Positions 12,035 to 23,440 of a DNA stretch of 64,000 nt are shown one piece after another. The stretch covers positions 7,421,718 to 7,485,717 of the forward strand of contig JASSKH010000009.1 in the NCBI GenBank assembly GCA_031763025.1, written 5' to 3'. The number at the start of each line of letters is the position of its first letter. Position 1 is the first letter of the stretch. The stretch comes from Macrocystis pyrifera (lineage: Eukaryota; Sar; Phaeophyceae; Laminariales; Laminariaceae). The position numbers and the translations under genes were made by a program. The notes beneath the pieces were generated by a model, which saw nothing but the letters and a program-made list of their open reading frames with translations, made no database searches and was not told the DNA's origin.

Positions 12035-13293
12035 TAGAGTTGCACCCCGTCTGACCGAGAACCGATTAACCGGTGGCGGGTACCCGGAACCGTCGGAACC
12101 GGAACCGTCCCGGTCCAACTCACGGAATCCCGGGTATCTGTACCCCGGGTACCCGGGTACCCGTCATCTGTTCTATTCGGAGCCCTCAAGACTGGGGTAT
12201 ACGTTGATGTATACCTGGTACAAAAATACCCTGCAGCAGCTGTGCCCCGAGAAATTCACCTCTCGTCCCTGCAGACTAAATACCGAGAAAAGAGAAAATA
12301 CCCCTACCCATGCTACCTGCCTTCGCATAACACACTACATACACGATACCACGATACCCCGACCAGCGTAAGCGGCCCTAGTTTACTCTGAATCAGGAGA
12401 TAGATAAACCAATCACAAGAAATAAGTCCCAACCTTTCGATGTTGCTGTTTGCAGAGAGGCCGATGCGATTGCGGCAATGACCCAGCAATGACATCGAAC
12501 ACCATGGTTTCCCCGCGGGGTTGATATTGGATGTTTGATGCGATGATTGCCCGGATATCGGTCTGGGTTCTTATATTTTGGGACTTTTACAGCGAGGTCT
12601 GTTTTGAGCATTTACTTATGTGCGAAGGAAGAACTAGCATTTATTTCATTTTATACTTCCGTTGTTTCTGGGTGTTTGTGGGGGTTCTTGTCGCATGACT
12701 AATGATTATTTGATGCAACCAATTGCGGTATACACGAAGGATCTTCCTGATGGCTTGACAAGAGAAACAAGGGGAGAAGGAAAATTACATCCCATGATTT
12801 GCTTCCATTTCAACCCCCCACTCCCAACTTCTCTACTCGATCCCACAGAGAATACCCTTACTCGTATTGCCTACGAGCACTTGCCTCCTGCTTTCTTTCT
12901 TTGGCATGATTCATCGAGAGGCGAAATGAAGTCATGCCTTCGAAGTTCCCACTTTCCGCCTTGCGCCACTCCAAACCTACAAGGGGAGCAAATAGTGTAT
13001 AGTAACCCGGGCACCCGGGTACCCGGGTACCCGTGTCCGCCTTACTCGCCGCCGCTCAATTGTAAAAAGGGGAGCAAATAGTGTATGGCAACCCAGGCAC
13101 CCGGGTATCCGAATACCTGTGTGCGCCTTACCCGCCGTCGCTCGAACGCTAGAAGGGGATAAAAAAATGTATGGTAACCCGGGTACCCGGATACCCGTGT
13201 CTGCCGCGACCAGGGTACCCGGTTCCGGCTAACCCCCCCCAACCTCCCGGTCGGGTACCCAGTTCCAAACTTTGAGGCCGGGGCGCAACTCTA
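12035..13293. mobile_element. hAT-like non-autonomous transposon with CCCGGGTACCC arrays
   Basis: The ends are inverted repeats starting TAGAGTTGC.CCCCG (12035) and closing CGGGGCGCAACTCTA (13293). A 7-base direct repeat TCGAGCA lies immediately outside both ends (12028-12034 and 13294-13300). TAGAG fits the loose hAT terminus rule (Y-A-R-N-G); hAT targets are usually 8 bases, so one position may have changed. Inside both ends are repeated CCGGGTACCC blocks in small arrays (12075-12170 and 13000-13260). The middle has an open frame of about 139 residues without transposase motifs, so the element looks non-autonomous. Confidence 0.75.
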
Positions 13294-13507
13294 TCGAGCA
13301 ATAGTTAGTGCGTGTAGAAGCCACCTTAATAGGCGATCGACCACAGTACGCCACGAGCTACGTGCGGTAGCTGCAGGGCGGGCCAAGCAACTAGGATGAG
13401 GTCGCCTGCGTTGTCTGTCGATTGTGGGTTTTCGGCAGCCATCATCGTTATCGTTCGGTATGGAAATGCTATGATACGCGCAACCCGACTACTCGGTACT
13501 CGTCGTT

Positions 13508-14351
13508 CGTCTTTTACTCAACATATTCAACACCAGGTATATTCGTACGCGCACCTATACGCACAGCAGCAGACAGCTGCTAGCATCAGAATATGTAAGT
13601 ACGAGTACATACGTACTTTTCGTTTTTTTTTTCATCGTCGCGTCGAGCAGTATGTGTATCAGCAAGCAAAACAACTCTCTGCGTACCAATTCTTGAGACA
13701 CATCATTTTTGATTGATTTTATAAATTATGACCATCATCGTGTGTGTTAACTATTATAATCATCACTGCTAACAGTCAAGCTTTACGTACTCGTATGGTG
13801 ATCGAATATATGCTTTCCGTTAAATAAGCCAGCCAGTAGACTTTCTGCTGTTCTCCTGTTGTCTTGGAGCAGGGACGCGTCTAGTCTTTTACTCAACTTA
13901 TTCAATATATTCGTACGCGCACCTATACGCACAGCAGCAGACAGCTGCTATTACGGGGGGGGTCTATAGTTAACAGGACCTATGGCATACATAAAAACCT
14001 ATATATTTAGGTATTTTTACTAACAATATTTGGTCCTGTTAACTATGGACCCCCGTAATAGCGGCAGAAGATGTGAGTACGAGTACATACGTACTTTTCG
14101 TTTTTTTTTTTTTTATCGTCGCGTCGAGCAGTATGTGTATCAGCAAGCAAAACAACTCTCTACGTACCAATTCTTAAGACACATAATTTTTTATTGATTT
14201 TATAAATTATGACCATCATCGTGTGTGATAACTATAATCATCACTGCTAACAGTCAAGTTTTACGGTGATCGAATATATGCTTTCCGTTAAATAAGCCAG
14301 CCAGTAGACTTTCTGCTGTTCTCCTGTTGTATTGGAGCAGGGACGCATCTA
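13508..14351. repeat. Tandem duplication of about 370 bases, second unit split by a MITE
   Basis: Unit one 13508-13883 and unit two 13884-14351 match closely from GTCTTTTACTCAAC to GGACGC.TCTAGTCTTT. Unit two has an extra ~114 bases (the MITE at 13948-14061), so the duplication came before the MITE or spread without it. Confidence 0.85.
13948..14061. mobile_element. MITE family A (TA target), copy 1
   Basis: Inverted ends TTACGGGGG...CCCCCGTAA with inner TAACAGGACC / GGTCCTGTTA. The unoccupied site is preserved in the neighbouring unit (…CAGCTGCTAGC…), which shows that TA was duplicated on insertion, as in Tc1/mariner-type elements. About 110 bases, non-coding. Confidence 0.85.
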
Positions 14352-14361
14352 GTCTTTGATC

Positions 14362-15180
14362 AAGTGATAGTTCGATTTGTCGCCAAATTTACCGAGCAGA
14401 ACCCCGAGACTTTGCGGGCGGCGGTACGTGACACACGTGGAGCCACCGCCGCGAGCGCGTGGCCGTGGCTTGTTTGAGCATTGATATTTCAACGGTTGTC
14501 TTGGAAAGTGACTCCAGTCTTTGAAGAAGTGAAAAAAACGTGGAGTGCACTTTCTTGCCGAACTCATCAAGAAGAACGACGAGAATTTGACGGTAAGCGA
14601 CGGGGGACATGTGTGAAGCCGCCGCCGCGAGCGCGTGGCCGTGGCTTGCTTGAGCTGGGATGCTTCAACGACGGTAAAACAATCAAGGTCAGAACACTGC
14701 GATCAGAAACACACGATGAAAAATTACTGCAAGAAAATCACGGCAGAAAAAAAAGCGGTCGCCGAAAGATATTGGATTTTGCAGAGGGAACAGAAACTAA
14801 AAGATGAAGAGATATCGATTTGTCACCGAAGTTACCGTGTAGAACCATGAGACTTTGTGGGTAGTGGTGGGTGACAAGGGGCCACGGCCTCGAGCACGTG
14901 GCCGTGGTGCTTGAGCATTGATATTTCAACGGTTGTCCTGGAAAGTGACTCCACTGTTTCATCAAGTGAAAAAACACGGAGTGCGATTCCTCGCCGAACT
15001 CACCGAGCAGAAGGACGGGGCTTTGATCGGAAGCAGCGGGGGACACGTGTGAAGCTACCGCCTCGAGCGCGTGGTCGTGGCTTGCTTGAGCGTGGATGGT
15101 TTAACGACGGTAAAAAAATCAAGGTCAGAAAATCACGGTAAAAAAAAATACGATCAGGAAATCACGTTAAAAAAAACGCG
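14362..15180. repeat. Two-unit tandem repeat (~445 bases) with internal sub-repeats
   Basis: The order of blocks (CGATTTGTC.CC, GAACC..GAGACTTTG.GGG, CGAGC.CGTGGCCGTGG, GCATTGATATTTCAACGG, GAAAGTGACTCCA, then AACGACGGTAAAA) occurs twice, starting near 14365 and 14810. A CGAGCGCGTGG.CGTGGCTTG block occurs four times, near 14450, 14625, 14890 and 15062, so each unit is itself a diverged dimer. Possible frames run through it but have no family motif. Confidence 0.75.
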
Positions 15181-15272
15181 GTCGCCAATATATATATATA
15201 CTGGTATAGGTTTTCTATTATTAATAGAAGACACAAAAAGAAAATAAACCCTGAAGAGATTTAAAACTTTGG

Positions 15273-15818
15273 TCAAGCTGGGGCATACTGATCGCGCCGT
15301 CTCCTCCACCAGCCCCGGCGATTCCTTCCGCGCAAGGGCGTCCTCCTACCGTTCGAGGCGGAAGAACTCCTGCTACCCGAAGCCGCCCGCCCTCCGCTAC
15401 CAACAATGCTTCCTTTTCCTTCGCTTCGACCTTGGCGAGTGCCGGAGGGGGTACGGCAGCTTGCACTGCTATCAGGCTCTTGGTCGCAGAATTGAATGCT
15501 GAGTTCTCGCCAAAACTCGTCGTCATCGCCTTCCTCGGCTTGAGCATATTTCGGTGCTCCTCCACCTCCTCCTCCTCCTTCTCCTCCTCCTCCGTCGCCG
15601 CCGCTGTTTCTGACTATGCCAACCTTTTCTTTTGTGGTGCCTGCTGCCCACTCACCGCTGTTGTTTCTGCAGATGGGATCCTCTCTCGCGATGCCCGTTG
15701 CCCACCCATCTTCACTCTTGACCGGCGCGTCGTCGTCGGAAAGGCTCCACCCCATCGGAATCTCGCCCAACGTCGTCCACAACGATGCATCATATCTTTC
15801 GGGAGCGAGGCCCCCCAT
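15273..15818 (-). CDS. Hypothetical protein, 181 residues, low complexity
   Basis: A single open frame from ATG to stop. The N-terminal 70 residues have ordinary composition (W, D, E and G mixed). A glycine-rich stretch follows at about 75-90, then an acidic patch with DDDEFW, then an S/G/R-rich tail ending in a basic run. There is no signal peptide or membrane span, and the family was not recognised. An opposite-strand frame overlaps, and part of the frame is GGA/TCC simple repeat, so chance is possible. Just upstream (15832-15868) is a GGA microsatellite followed by a run of G. Confidence 0.3.
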   Translation of the reverse strand: MGGLAPERYDASLWTTLGEIPMGWSLSDDDAPVKSEDGWATGIAREDPICRNNSGEWAAGTTKEKVGIVRNSGGDGGGGEGGGGGGGAPKYAQAEEGDDDEFWRELSIQFCDQEPDSSASCRTPSGTRQGRSEGKGSIVGSGGRAASGSRSSSASNGRRTPLRGRNRRGWWRRRRDQYAPA

Positions 15819-15831
15819 ATGATTAGGAGGA

Positions 15832-15898
15832 AGAGGAGGAGGAGGAGGAGGAGGAGGAGGAGGAGGCGCACATCGAGATAGGGGGGGGGGGGGGGGGC
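15832..15898. repeat. GGA microsatellite and poly-G tract
   Basis: A run of GGA/GGAGGA units, then a pure G run near 15882-15897. Simple sequence only. Confidence 0.9.
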
Positions 15899-16830
15899 GA
15901 GCACGATGAGGGGGGGAGCCGCCGGAGCATCGCCGATATCAGCGGTAGGAGGAGTTGGGCTGGCGCAGCGGTGAAAACCTGCATTCTCGTGGGTGGTGTG
16001 TTCGTCCGTTTCCGTGGTGCCACGTCTGCTGCCGTTTCGGCCGACACGTGCCGCCATTGGTGGCGTGGACGGCCCTTCGTGCAGCTGCGGTTGAGGGCGG
16101 CATGGCACACGTCGTACGATGGAACCAAACGCAAACAGGGACTGGAGTTAAAGTTAACACGCGGGCGGCAAGTCAAAGATCCGTATGACGGTGCACATAC
16201 CGGTGTAGTTGTACTGCAGGTTGTCGAATTGTAGGCTGCTTGGTGATTCGTGGTTCTCACGAAAATATTGCTGTATATAGTTACACTTCGCGTGCATCCG
16301 GGGGCACACACAGACATACATATCATACGTACAATGTGTTTATCGCACGGGGGGGGGGGAGCATGATTATTCGATACACCGCAATTTCCACGCCGCGCCT
16401 CTCAAGAGGCTCACCCGCCGAAGCCCCGCATACATACATGCAGTAGTACTGTTAAGTCTGTTGTCGTTTTTTTTCTTCTTCTTCCTATTGATAGCTTTGT
16501 TGCCACTGCAATGCTTGTGCGACGTGCGAAACGAGGCTCGTTATCATTCACAATACGGACATTTCCTCGGCGCGGCGGGGATTTTACTTCCCGTTGTATC
16601 CACAGCACCGGGCATAAGCGTTAGTATCTGGTGGCCCACGCATTCACCATTTCCTTGCCTCAGCGGGTCTACAGCGGCAGTTACGGCAGTATGCACGCAT
16701 CACAACGACTGTAAAACAGAGGAGAAAATACACCAACCTGAAGGAATATACATTTGGCATGTTCTCAGATGCAGGCACCATTGTTGCCAGGGATGATATG
16801 TGCAGTGGTGTTGTGGTGTACTAGGTATGC

Positions 16831-17376
16831 ATGTATGTAGTACATACGTACTGCTGTAGTACCTGGTGTTTGACGGAAGGAGCCGCTTGCGAAGAAGATG
16901 CGTTCGTACTCGTAGACGTAAATACCTTGCGTGCTTTGTGGAGAGTCGAACGGATGCTCGAGACCAATGATCTATTTTTAAGTATTATTGCGGTGCGCCC
17001 CCTCCCCTTCCCCGGCAGCTCGCCATGGGCGTCCGTTGATGATGCCGCCGGGCGTGCAGGTAGGGACCCCCAGCGCGAAGATATACGCACGTACTTTGAA
17101 GGCGGCGATGCTCTGGCCTGTGGCGGGGGGGGGGGGGGGGGGGGGGGGTTGGTATCAAGGCAGAAGTTATCCACGGAGAGCGCTGACATGTCATCGCATG
17201 ATACAAACACTTCAATTGCCAGGGAACATGCGCTGTTGTTCTCGTCCGAAGTTCCTACGGTTTTCCGTTTTATGCGCAACAGAAGCAAGGCAGCGTTTTT
17301 TTTTTTTGGTGTTTCGGCGTCACACTACTCACACCTCGATACCTTCGTGAACAACGCAGACACCGAAAACCGGTAG
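16831..17376 (+). CDS. Hypothetical open frame, 181 residues, with poly-glycine tract
   Basis: The part at about 16880-17110 has protein-like composition (CEEDAFVLVDVNTLRALW and following). It then enters a pure G run at about 17125-17148 that reads as poly-glycine, and later a poly-phenylalanine from a T run. No known family. The true exon, if any, may be only the first part; a possible acceptor lies near 16880. Confidence 0.25.
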   Translation: MYVVHTYCCSTWCLTEGAACEEDAFVLVDVNTLRALWRVERMLETNDLFLSIIAVRPLPFPGSSPWASVDDAAGRAGRDPQREDIRTYFEGGDALACGGGGGGGGGLVSRQKLSTESADMSSHDTNTSIAREHALLFSSEVPTVFRFMRNRSKAAFFFFGVSASHYSHLDTFVNNADTENR

Positions 17377-18194
17377 CAACACCGTGCTTACGACGAAATC
17401 ACGAGGCTTATCGCGTCAGGCCCCCTTTTGTGTCTCGTACATCATATCCGCTTGCGACGGGCAGAAACGCACCGGCATTGTCGACCTCAGCAAAGGTCGC
17501 CACTCCTTCTCGGCAGGCATACCGGGCAAATCATCGTCTGAGACGTCCACCTCTTCCACGTATCTACCCGTCGTTGTTCCCGTCCACTCGTAAGCAGCCT
17601 GCGAGTCTCAAACAAACAAAACAAACACAGAAAATAAACAGCATCGCATGAAAGGCGGGGGAAAAAACTGGCAGTTTTTATTATTAGTTTAGAACACAAA
17701 GAATCAAAGAGACACCTCACACCTCTCAGTGAGAGGTCAAGAACTTCGTCGGCACTCGTTTGTGCAAGCTGTTTGCATGCTCTACTTGGATCAAAGCCGT
17801 GCTACAGGTTGCAAATAACCCCGCGTGAAGGATATACCGTAAAGCATGAAAGAGCGTTAAGATCGCACAGAAGGTGCGATGGGTTTTCAGCGCTTTCGTT
17901 TTCCCAACAATAACGGTAAAAAAGGGGTGCTGACTACAACAACAGTAGAAAAAAAGTGGAACGTTATATTTTCGAAAGGCTCTCTCTCTCTCTCGACCAG
18001 ATCTTTCCTATCATTCCTTTGGCGGTATTAGCAACCTTCCCGTGCTGGAAAAATTTAACGCTGAAAAACGATCGCACGCCTATGCAAACTCAACGCTCCT
18101 TACGATAGGTCGGGGACTCCGCGGGTGACAGTAGCAGGGTCCTTACACAGCGCGCGGGCAAATACGTTTGGTTCGGAGTGCAGGACGATATGTA

Positions 18195-18310
18195 GCATGA
18201 TCCGTTTCGGATTTTCGAACTACGCAGCTTGCACAGTTGAGTATCAACTATTTAATCAGTCGAACTCACAGCTGATGTATTAAAAAAATTATAAAAATTA
18301 ACATGACCGT
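18195..18310. repeat. Solo end of the 55.2 kb foldback family
   Basis: CGCAGCTTGCA.AGTTGAGT, then TCAACTATTTAATCAGTCG and AACTCACAGCTGA match the left arm at 55190-55262 nearly base for base. Only one arm is present. Confidence 0.75.
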
Positions 18311-20632
18311 GGGCACGCAGTTTATTATATTATTTCTGTCAAAAAAAAAAAAACTCCGGAGAACCTGAAGAGTATTGTCCCGACCACGCCACCCCTTCCC
18401 CCTTGCCAGCCAGGCACGATTAAAAACCTCTATATAGAAAATCGTCTTCGGCGACGGGCCCACACATGGTACGGCGGTAGAAGGTGTAGTCCTTGCCGTG
18501 AGCCGGACCCCGCGTGCCGTGGGGAAATTCTTGCGCTGGCAGTTTCCATTTTGAAGAGCTGTGTCGCCAGCAGAAACCGCACCGGAAGGGCGCGGCATCC
18601 ACGTTTGACGAACAAAGTCCCTGAATACGGGAGAAGTGCCTCCCAGTTGCCGCCGAGCGATAGGCGCCACTCGAGTGCGTTCGTTGTGGACGCTGGTATT
18701 GGGGGTGGCGTGGCGAGGGCAGAGTCGGCAGGCAGTCCGGTTCTGCTCTGCGCATGCGGCGGGTATTTCACAGCTGTTGTGCGAACCGTCACTTATCTCT
18801 CCGCATTTCCGATCGCTGCATTGCCGCATGGGAGACGGTAGATGGGTGCATGCGCAGTGTGGGCTGTCATGAGGGAATTTTAATCCTGTACGGCTGTGAA
18901 ACATGTGACATAACGGGGGAGACCGTCGTTCTCTCCGTGACAACCATGCCGCACGAGCGTTCGTTGCTGACGCGATCGCATTCTAGATCAACGAATCAAC
19001 GAACATCATGCAGACACGGAAGAGGATCAATGCGTCGATCCGAACACTCTTTGACTTCTTGCAATAGAAAAAAGGAATCATGTGGTCACCAAGCTGCGCT
19101 GCATCTTCTTGTGTTTTCTACTTGTCATTGGTCGACGACCGACCTCAAAAAGTGGACGACGCAAGTATGTACTGGAAAGCGAAGACACGCTTGCCCCACG
19201 CATCTATCTAAACACGCCCTCATCAGTTAAATACGGCTCTTTCAAAGCAGGTGCGTGCGGCATGGATCTACAGTAGGACTTTGAGCTGCTCTTCTCACCT
19301 CATTTTTCGTCATAAAACACTTTTTTTTAGCTCTATCGTACGCCAGGAACCAGAGACTGAGGCAAGCACGATGTGTTTATGAGACTGTAGAGACACATAG
19401 CCCCTGTTGTTGGGTTTCACAAATCGTAGTACGGCTATACAGTAGAGGTAAATGTTTGAAACGTGCCTTCAAAAATTGCGCGCTTCACGGCAATGCAAAG
19501 CAAATGGTGCTCAGTTAATGCGCAACCACGGCAGCAGCCTCAACGCGTCGAACCGCCTCGATTTATGATGGCCTCGATAAAACGCATCCAAGCGCTTTTC
19601 TCAGTTTGCTTGTAACGAGTCTTTTTTTTTTTGTGAAGTCGCGGTTAGTTGGAGTTGGTGAGAGTGACGAGAGAGACCACTCGGCACCGGCATAAACGGC
19701 ACCCCAGCAGGCGGGGTTTGGCTCAGACTGAGCGTCTGCGTGCTGGCTATCGGTACTACTCGTGGTCGTACTGGGCGGGGATATGGGCTCACAGCGTCAT
19801 GTAGTACTAACGACAGATGCCCAGCCAGCTAGACCGGAACAGGCAACAGGTGCTGCCAGCTGGCAGAGATTCCGGGCATACAACAAACCAGGGACGACCC
19901 CGGGGACACACGAACAACACTTCGGGTTCACATGAGGTGCTACCAGTGGCAGGGCACCACAGCGGCACGAGCACCTGCACCAGTACTACAGGATTGGAAT
20001 CGATCTCAGCGTTTTTTTGTGCAGTGCTAAATACATTACTTAAGCGATGCGCGTCACACTGCAGAAACCTTTTTTTGTACAGCTACTATCAATTAATACA
20101 ACTTCCTGTCTTTGTTTACCGCGTGAAACGAACACAATGAAGTATGTATACAACAGTTCGATACTTGTACGAGTCGACGAGACGAGGAAAGGGCATGGCT
20201 CGAGCGGCTGCACACCACCCTATGCCTCTCGCGCGAATGCCTACATTGCGAAGGTTGGAAGTTGAGCTGGATCGAGTGCCAGCCCCGCTGTGCTAGGCTA
20301 AGGCACACCGAAGGTGACCCGCGAGGTATCATAGGTTGAGCCCCTCGGGTGGTGTTGGTACAGTATGGGTATGGTATGGTACGGTGTAGCATGGTGTGTG
20401 GTGTGGCACGGTATGTGATGTGCGTTGGTGTGGTATCATAATGATACGGTTTGGTAGATATACTACATGGAAAAATCACGGTATGTAGTATGGTAATGTT
20501 AGCAGTTTGCTGCTGCTCTTGCTGTTGTTGTCTACAAGGCTAGCAGGTATTTGATAACTATGCTCCGATTTACTGTAGAGCAGAAAGGGATCCTGCCGCA
20601 AAACGCCACAGAATGTATTGCAAACCCTATGG
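18311..20632. other. Intergenic DNA without recognised gene
   Basis: A GC-rich patch at 18430-18950 holds overlapping long frames on both strands (up to 225 residues on the minus strand), but none has a family motif. A short GGTATGG/GGTGTG-type simple stretch lies at 20355-20460. The 8-base target copy GTCAATAC at 20633-20640 closes the region. Confidence 0.35.
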
Positions 20633-20659
20633 GTCAATACCAAGGCTTATCACGGTAAT

Positions 20660-20995
20660 TTCGGTGGGACGGTAACGGCGGTAACGGTGGGACGGGACGG
20701 CAAAACCGCCGTCAAAATGATCCCGCCGTCCCGCCCCGCCGACAAAATCCCTGACCGTCGTCACATACGGTCCCGTCCCGCCTATAAAATCTCTCCCGTT
20801 GGAAATAACCGTCCCGTCCCGCCGTGACACCGACAAATTACCGTCCTGTCCCGCCGTGGCACCGAAAAAATTACCATCCCGTCCCGCCGTGACACCGACA
20901 AATTACCGTCCCGTCCCGCTGTGACACCCAAAAAAATACTGTCCCGTCCGGCCAGTAAAATTTCTCTCGTAGGTAATTATCGTGCCGTCCCGTCG
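20660..20995. repeat. Left subterminal array of the 20641 element
   Basis: About ten CCGTCCCGTCCCGCC-like blocks about 30-45 bases apart, separated by AAATTA or GACACCGACA spacers. The first ~40 bases carry the complementary GGGACGG orientation. Confidence 0.85.
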
Positions 20996-21214
20996 TGCCA
21001 CCGCCTCCGGCGGACGTAACTTGCCTCTTCCCTACAGGAAACATTCGTGGTGGTCTGTTCCCATCCATTTTCCACCACGAATTACGAAATTAATCAAGAA
21101 TTTTCGAGTTGTACCAAACTTCAATAGTAATTCCTATATAAATACATGTGTTATAATAAATTGAGCACAACTCCCATCTATAAATGAAATATAGAACCGC
21201 ACTATTAATAGTAG

Positions 21215-21305
21215 GCGTATTACCCAGCGTGCACAATTGGGTATCAACGTATCAACTATACAACTATTAACCAGTCGAACTCACAGATGACGTGTTTTCA
21301 TCGTC
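21215..21305. repeat. Solo end of the 55.2 kb foldback family, nested
   Basis: Matches the 55190 arm (GTATTAC.CAGC.TGCA, TCAACTAT, CAGTCGAACTCACAG.TGACGT) with a short internal duplication. It lies inside the 20641-23465 transposon, so it is a nested or carried fragment. Confidence 0.6.
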
Positions 21306-21744
21306 TTCATCTTATATAATACCTGGTATGAAATTGCTGCGCACCACATTACTTCATTTTTTCTTAGCAGAAAAATCTGTGCTCGTGGTGTTGATGATGA
21401 GCAACTGGTTGATGACTTGTTTTTATATACTTTCAAATGAAGGTAAGTACAATATTACCATCTACGAAAAAAAAATGAAAATTACTACCAAGTATATTAG
21501 TAAAAAGTGGTGTTGTTTTTTGCTTTTTTTAAAAATGAATCGTCATACTTCATATTTCCACTCGCAACTGGAGGTAGTATCAGAACGCAACAGCTGCCAC
21601 AGGCTCGCCGCCACACACAAAACAAATAGTACAGAGACCACTCAACTCATGGTCACACCAGTATTACTGGTGTGTCCCAAACATATGTCAGGAGACATGT
21701 CATCAAGCGGGACGCAAAACGTGCGCTGTCAAGGGTGTGTGTGT

Positions 21745-22060
21745 GTGTGTTCTTCACATTAAACCGTTCTTCTACTCGTCGACATCCAGCAAGCCCAGTG
21801 TCCGTGCTGATTCTTCACCCTAGAAAGATACGAGCTCTGTGGTCACAGACTACGATACATAGATAACACACCGTAATGCATTAATAGCCTACGCAATTCC
21901 ATGCCTTCGCACTAGGTGCGGCCGACACAACATACATACATACGCCAGCAACCAAAATACACCATAAAGAAAGAGAAGCAACGAAGAAACCAAACCGAAA
22001 AAGAACAGGAAAAAGAAAAAGAAAAGGAGAAGAATCCCAAATAAATAAATAAAATGGGAA
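21745..22060. repeat. Partner of the 9095 dispersed repeat
   Basis: See 9095-9480. This copy lies inside the 20641-23465 transposon. Confidence 0.55.
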
Positions 22061-22279
22061 GCCAAAGCTCAGACACATACATACTTACCCCGAGCATGAG
22101 CCAAAAGGGACGTGCAAGGGGAAAGATACGAGAAGGAAAAAGGGGACTATGCATCCCGGTGAACACTTAACTAAGTAAAAAGAGCAATAGTGAGTGGGCC
22201 AAAATACGCTCGTCACCCACCCACTATGTAGTACTTCTTTCATAAGGATAAGAAGGGAAAAAAATCAAAATGCATACCG

Positions 22280-22440
22280 AACGGCCGCAGCAGTTGGCGG
22301 TACGAGTAGCAAAGAAAAGTCCAACCTATTAGTCGGCCTGGTTCCTTGCTACCCTATCTGCGGTCTCTCTGCTACTCTCTTCTACCGTGGTTTCCCTTCT
22401 ACTCCTCCTGTTCCCCCCCCTGCCCCCATACACTTGTACG
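22280..22440. repeat. Third copy of the 10510 dispersed repeat
   Basis: GCCGCAGCAGTTGGCGGTAC, then AGTCGGCCTGGTTCCTTGCT and CGTGGTTTCCCTTCTACTCC. Carried inside the 20641-23465 transposon. Confidence 0.6.
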
Positions 22441-22652
22441 GTGTTCCTTCTACCCCTCCTGCTGTTACCCCTCCCCCCATTCCCTCTAACACTACCTGCA
22501 GCGGATGCACGGCGCTGCCTACTCAGCTTTGCCTCAGCCTCGTGCCACCTGCCCATGAACTGTTCAGCTGCTTCGAGGATTCCCCGGTACCTGTAGGACT
22601 GAGTGTTGCGCATTAAAACCTATATTAATAGTAGTTTGGTGTCAGTCAAAGC

Positions 22653-23285
22653 ATGTCAATGCAAAGTAACTTAGTTGCTGTCTGCCAAGGGGTGGAAGTG
22701 CTGCCTCCTAAAATCTTCGGTGTGACCGGCACGGACACCATGGATGCCTATCTCACGGGCGGGGTCGAACGACCATCAGCAGCGGCACTAGAATCACCTC
22801 CACCTCCACAACCACCAGTAACACAGCGCAAGCACAACCATCAGAACAGCCACCATGAGCTGGCAACGCAACAACAGTGCTTGGGGCAGGGGCGGGAAGA
22901 AATCAGAAGACGTCGCCCATGTAGTGGCAGCACTTCTCGGGGCTTCGGCTGCGGGTCGAGAAGAAAACGTCTGCGTCGGGATGGTTCCCTTCGCGGAACC
23001 AGCAGTGTGCGGGAAAATTTTTCATGTACAACCGCGCCGACCTTGCGGCGGGAAAGAAGCAAATATATATTTTTTTACCGTCCCGTCCAGCCGAGAAAAA
23101 AATATTTACCGTCTCGCCCCACCATTGAAAAAGAAAATTATCGTCCCGTCCCGCCGAAAAAATATTTACCGTCCCGTCCCGCCGAGGAAAAACATATTTA
23201 CCGTCCCGTCCCGCCGAGGAAAATAATATATTTATTGTCCCGTCCCGCCGAGGGGAAAAATATTTACCGTCCCGTCCCGTCGTGA
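22653..23285 (+). CDS. Open frame inside the transposon, possibly carried host sequence
   Basis: A frame of 210 residues. The first ~60 residues look protein-like (VCQGVEVLPPKIFGVTGTD), then there is a proline and basic region, and the last ~80 residues are translated CCGTCCCGTCC units (repeating RPVPP and PSRPA). A second frame over 22855-23060 also looks protein-like, so the coding strand phase is unclear. It may be a captured gene fragment or chance. No transposase signature. Confidence 0.2.
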   Translation: MSMQSNLVAVCQGVEVLPPKIFGVTGTDTMDAYLTGGVERPSAAALESPPPPQPPVTQRKHNHQNSHHELATQQQCLGQGREEIRRRRPCSGSTSRGFGCGSRRKRLRRDGSLRGTSSVRENFSCTTAPTLRRERSKYIFFYRPVQPRKKYLPSRPTIEKENYRPVPPKKYLPSRPAEEKHIYRPVPPRKIIYLLSRPAEGKNIYRPVPS

Positions 23286-23440
23286 AAATCAGCCTCGTTG
23301 ACTTTTACCGTCCCGTCCCGTCGAGAAATTTGCACCCGCTGTCCCGTCCCGCCAACTTTTTATGTCCTCATTTTACCGTCCCGTTTTCATTTTTTTCCCG
23401 CCACACGAGTCAAAATATGTCCCGTCCCATCCCGTCACGA
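23066..23440. repeat. Right subterminal array of the 20641 element
   Basis: Repeated CCGTCCCGTCCCGCCGA blocks with AAAAATATTTA-type spacers, period about 30-35 bases, decaying towards the right end. Confidence 0.85.

Noticed and set aside
18266-18943. 225-residue minus-strand frame and overlapping frames of 96-158 residues
   Set aside because: Frames on both strands are open because the patch is GC-rich. No motif, no splice pattern, and low-complexity ends.
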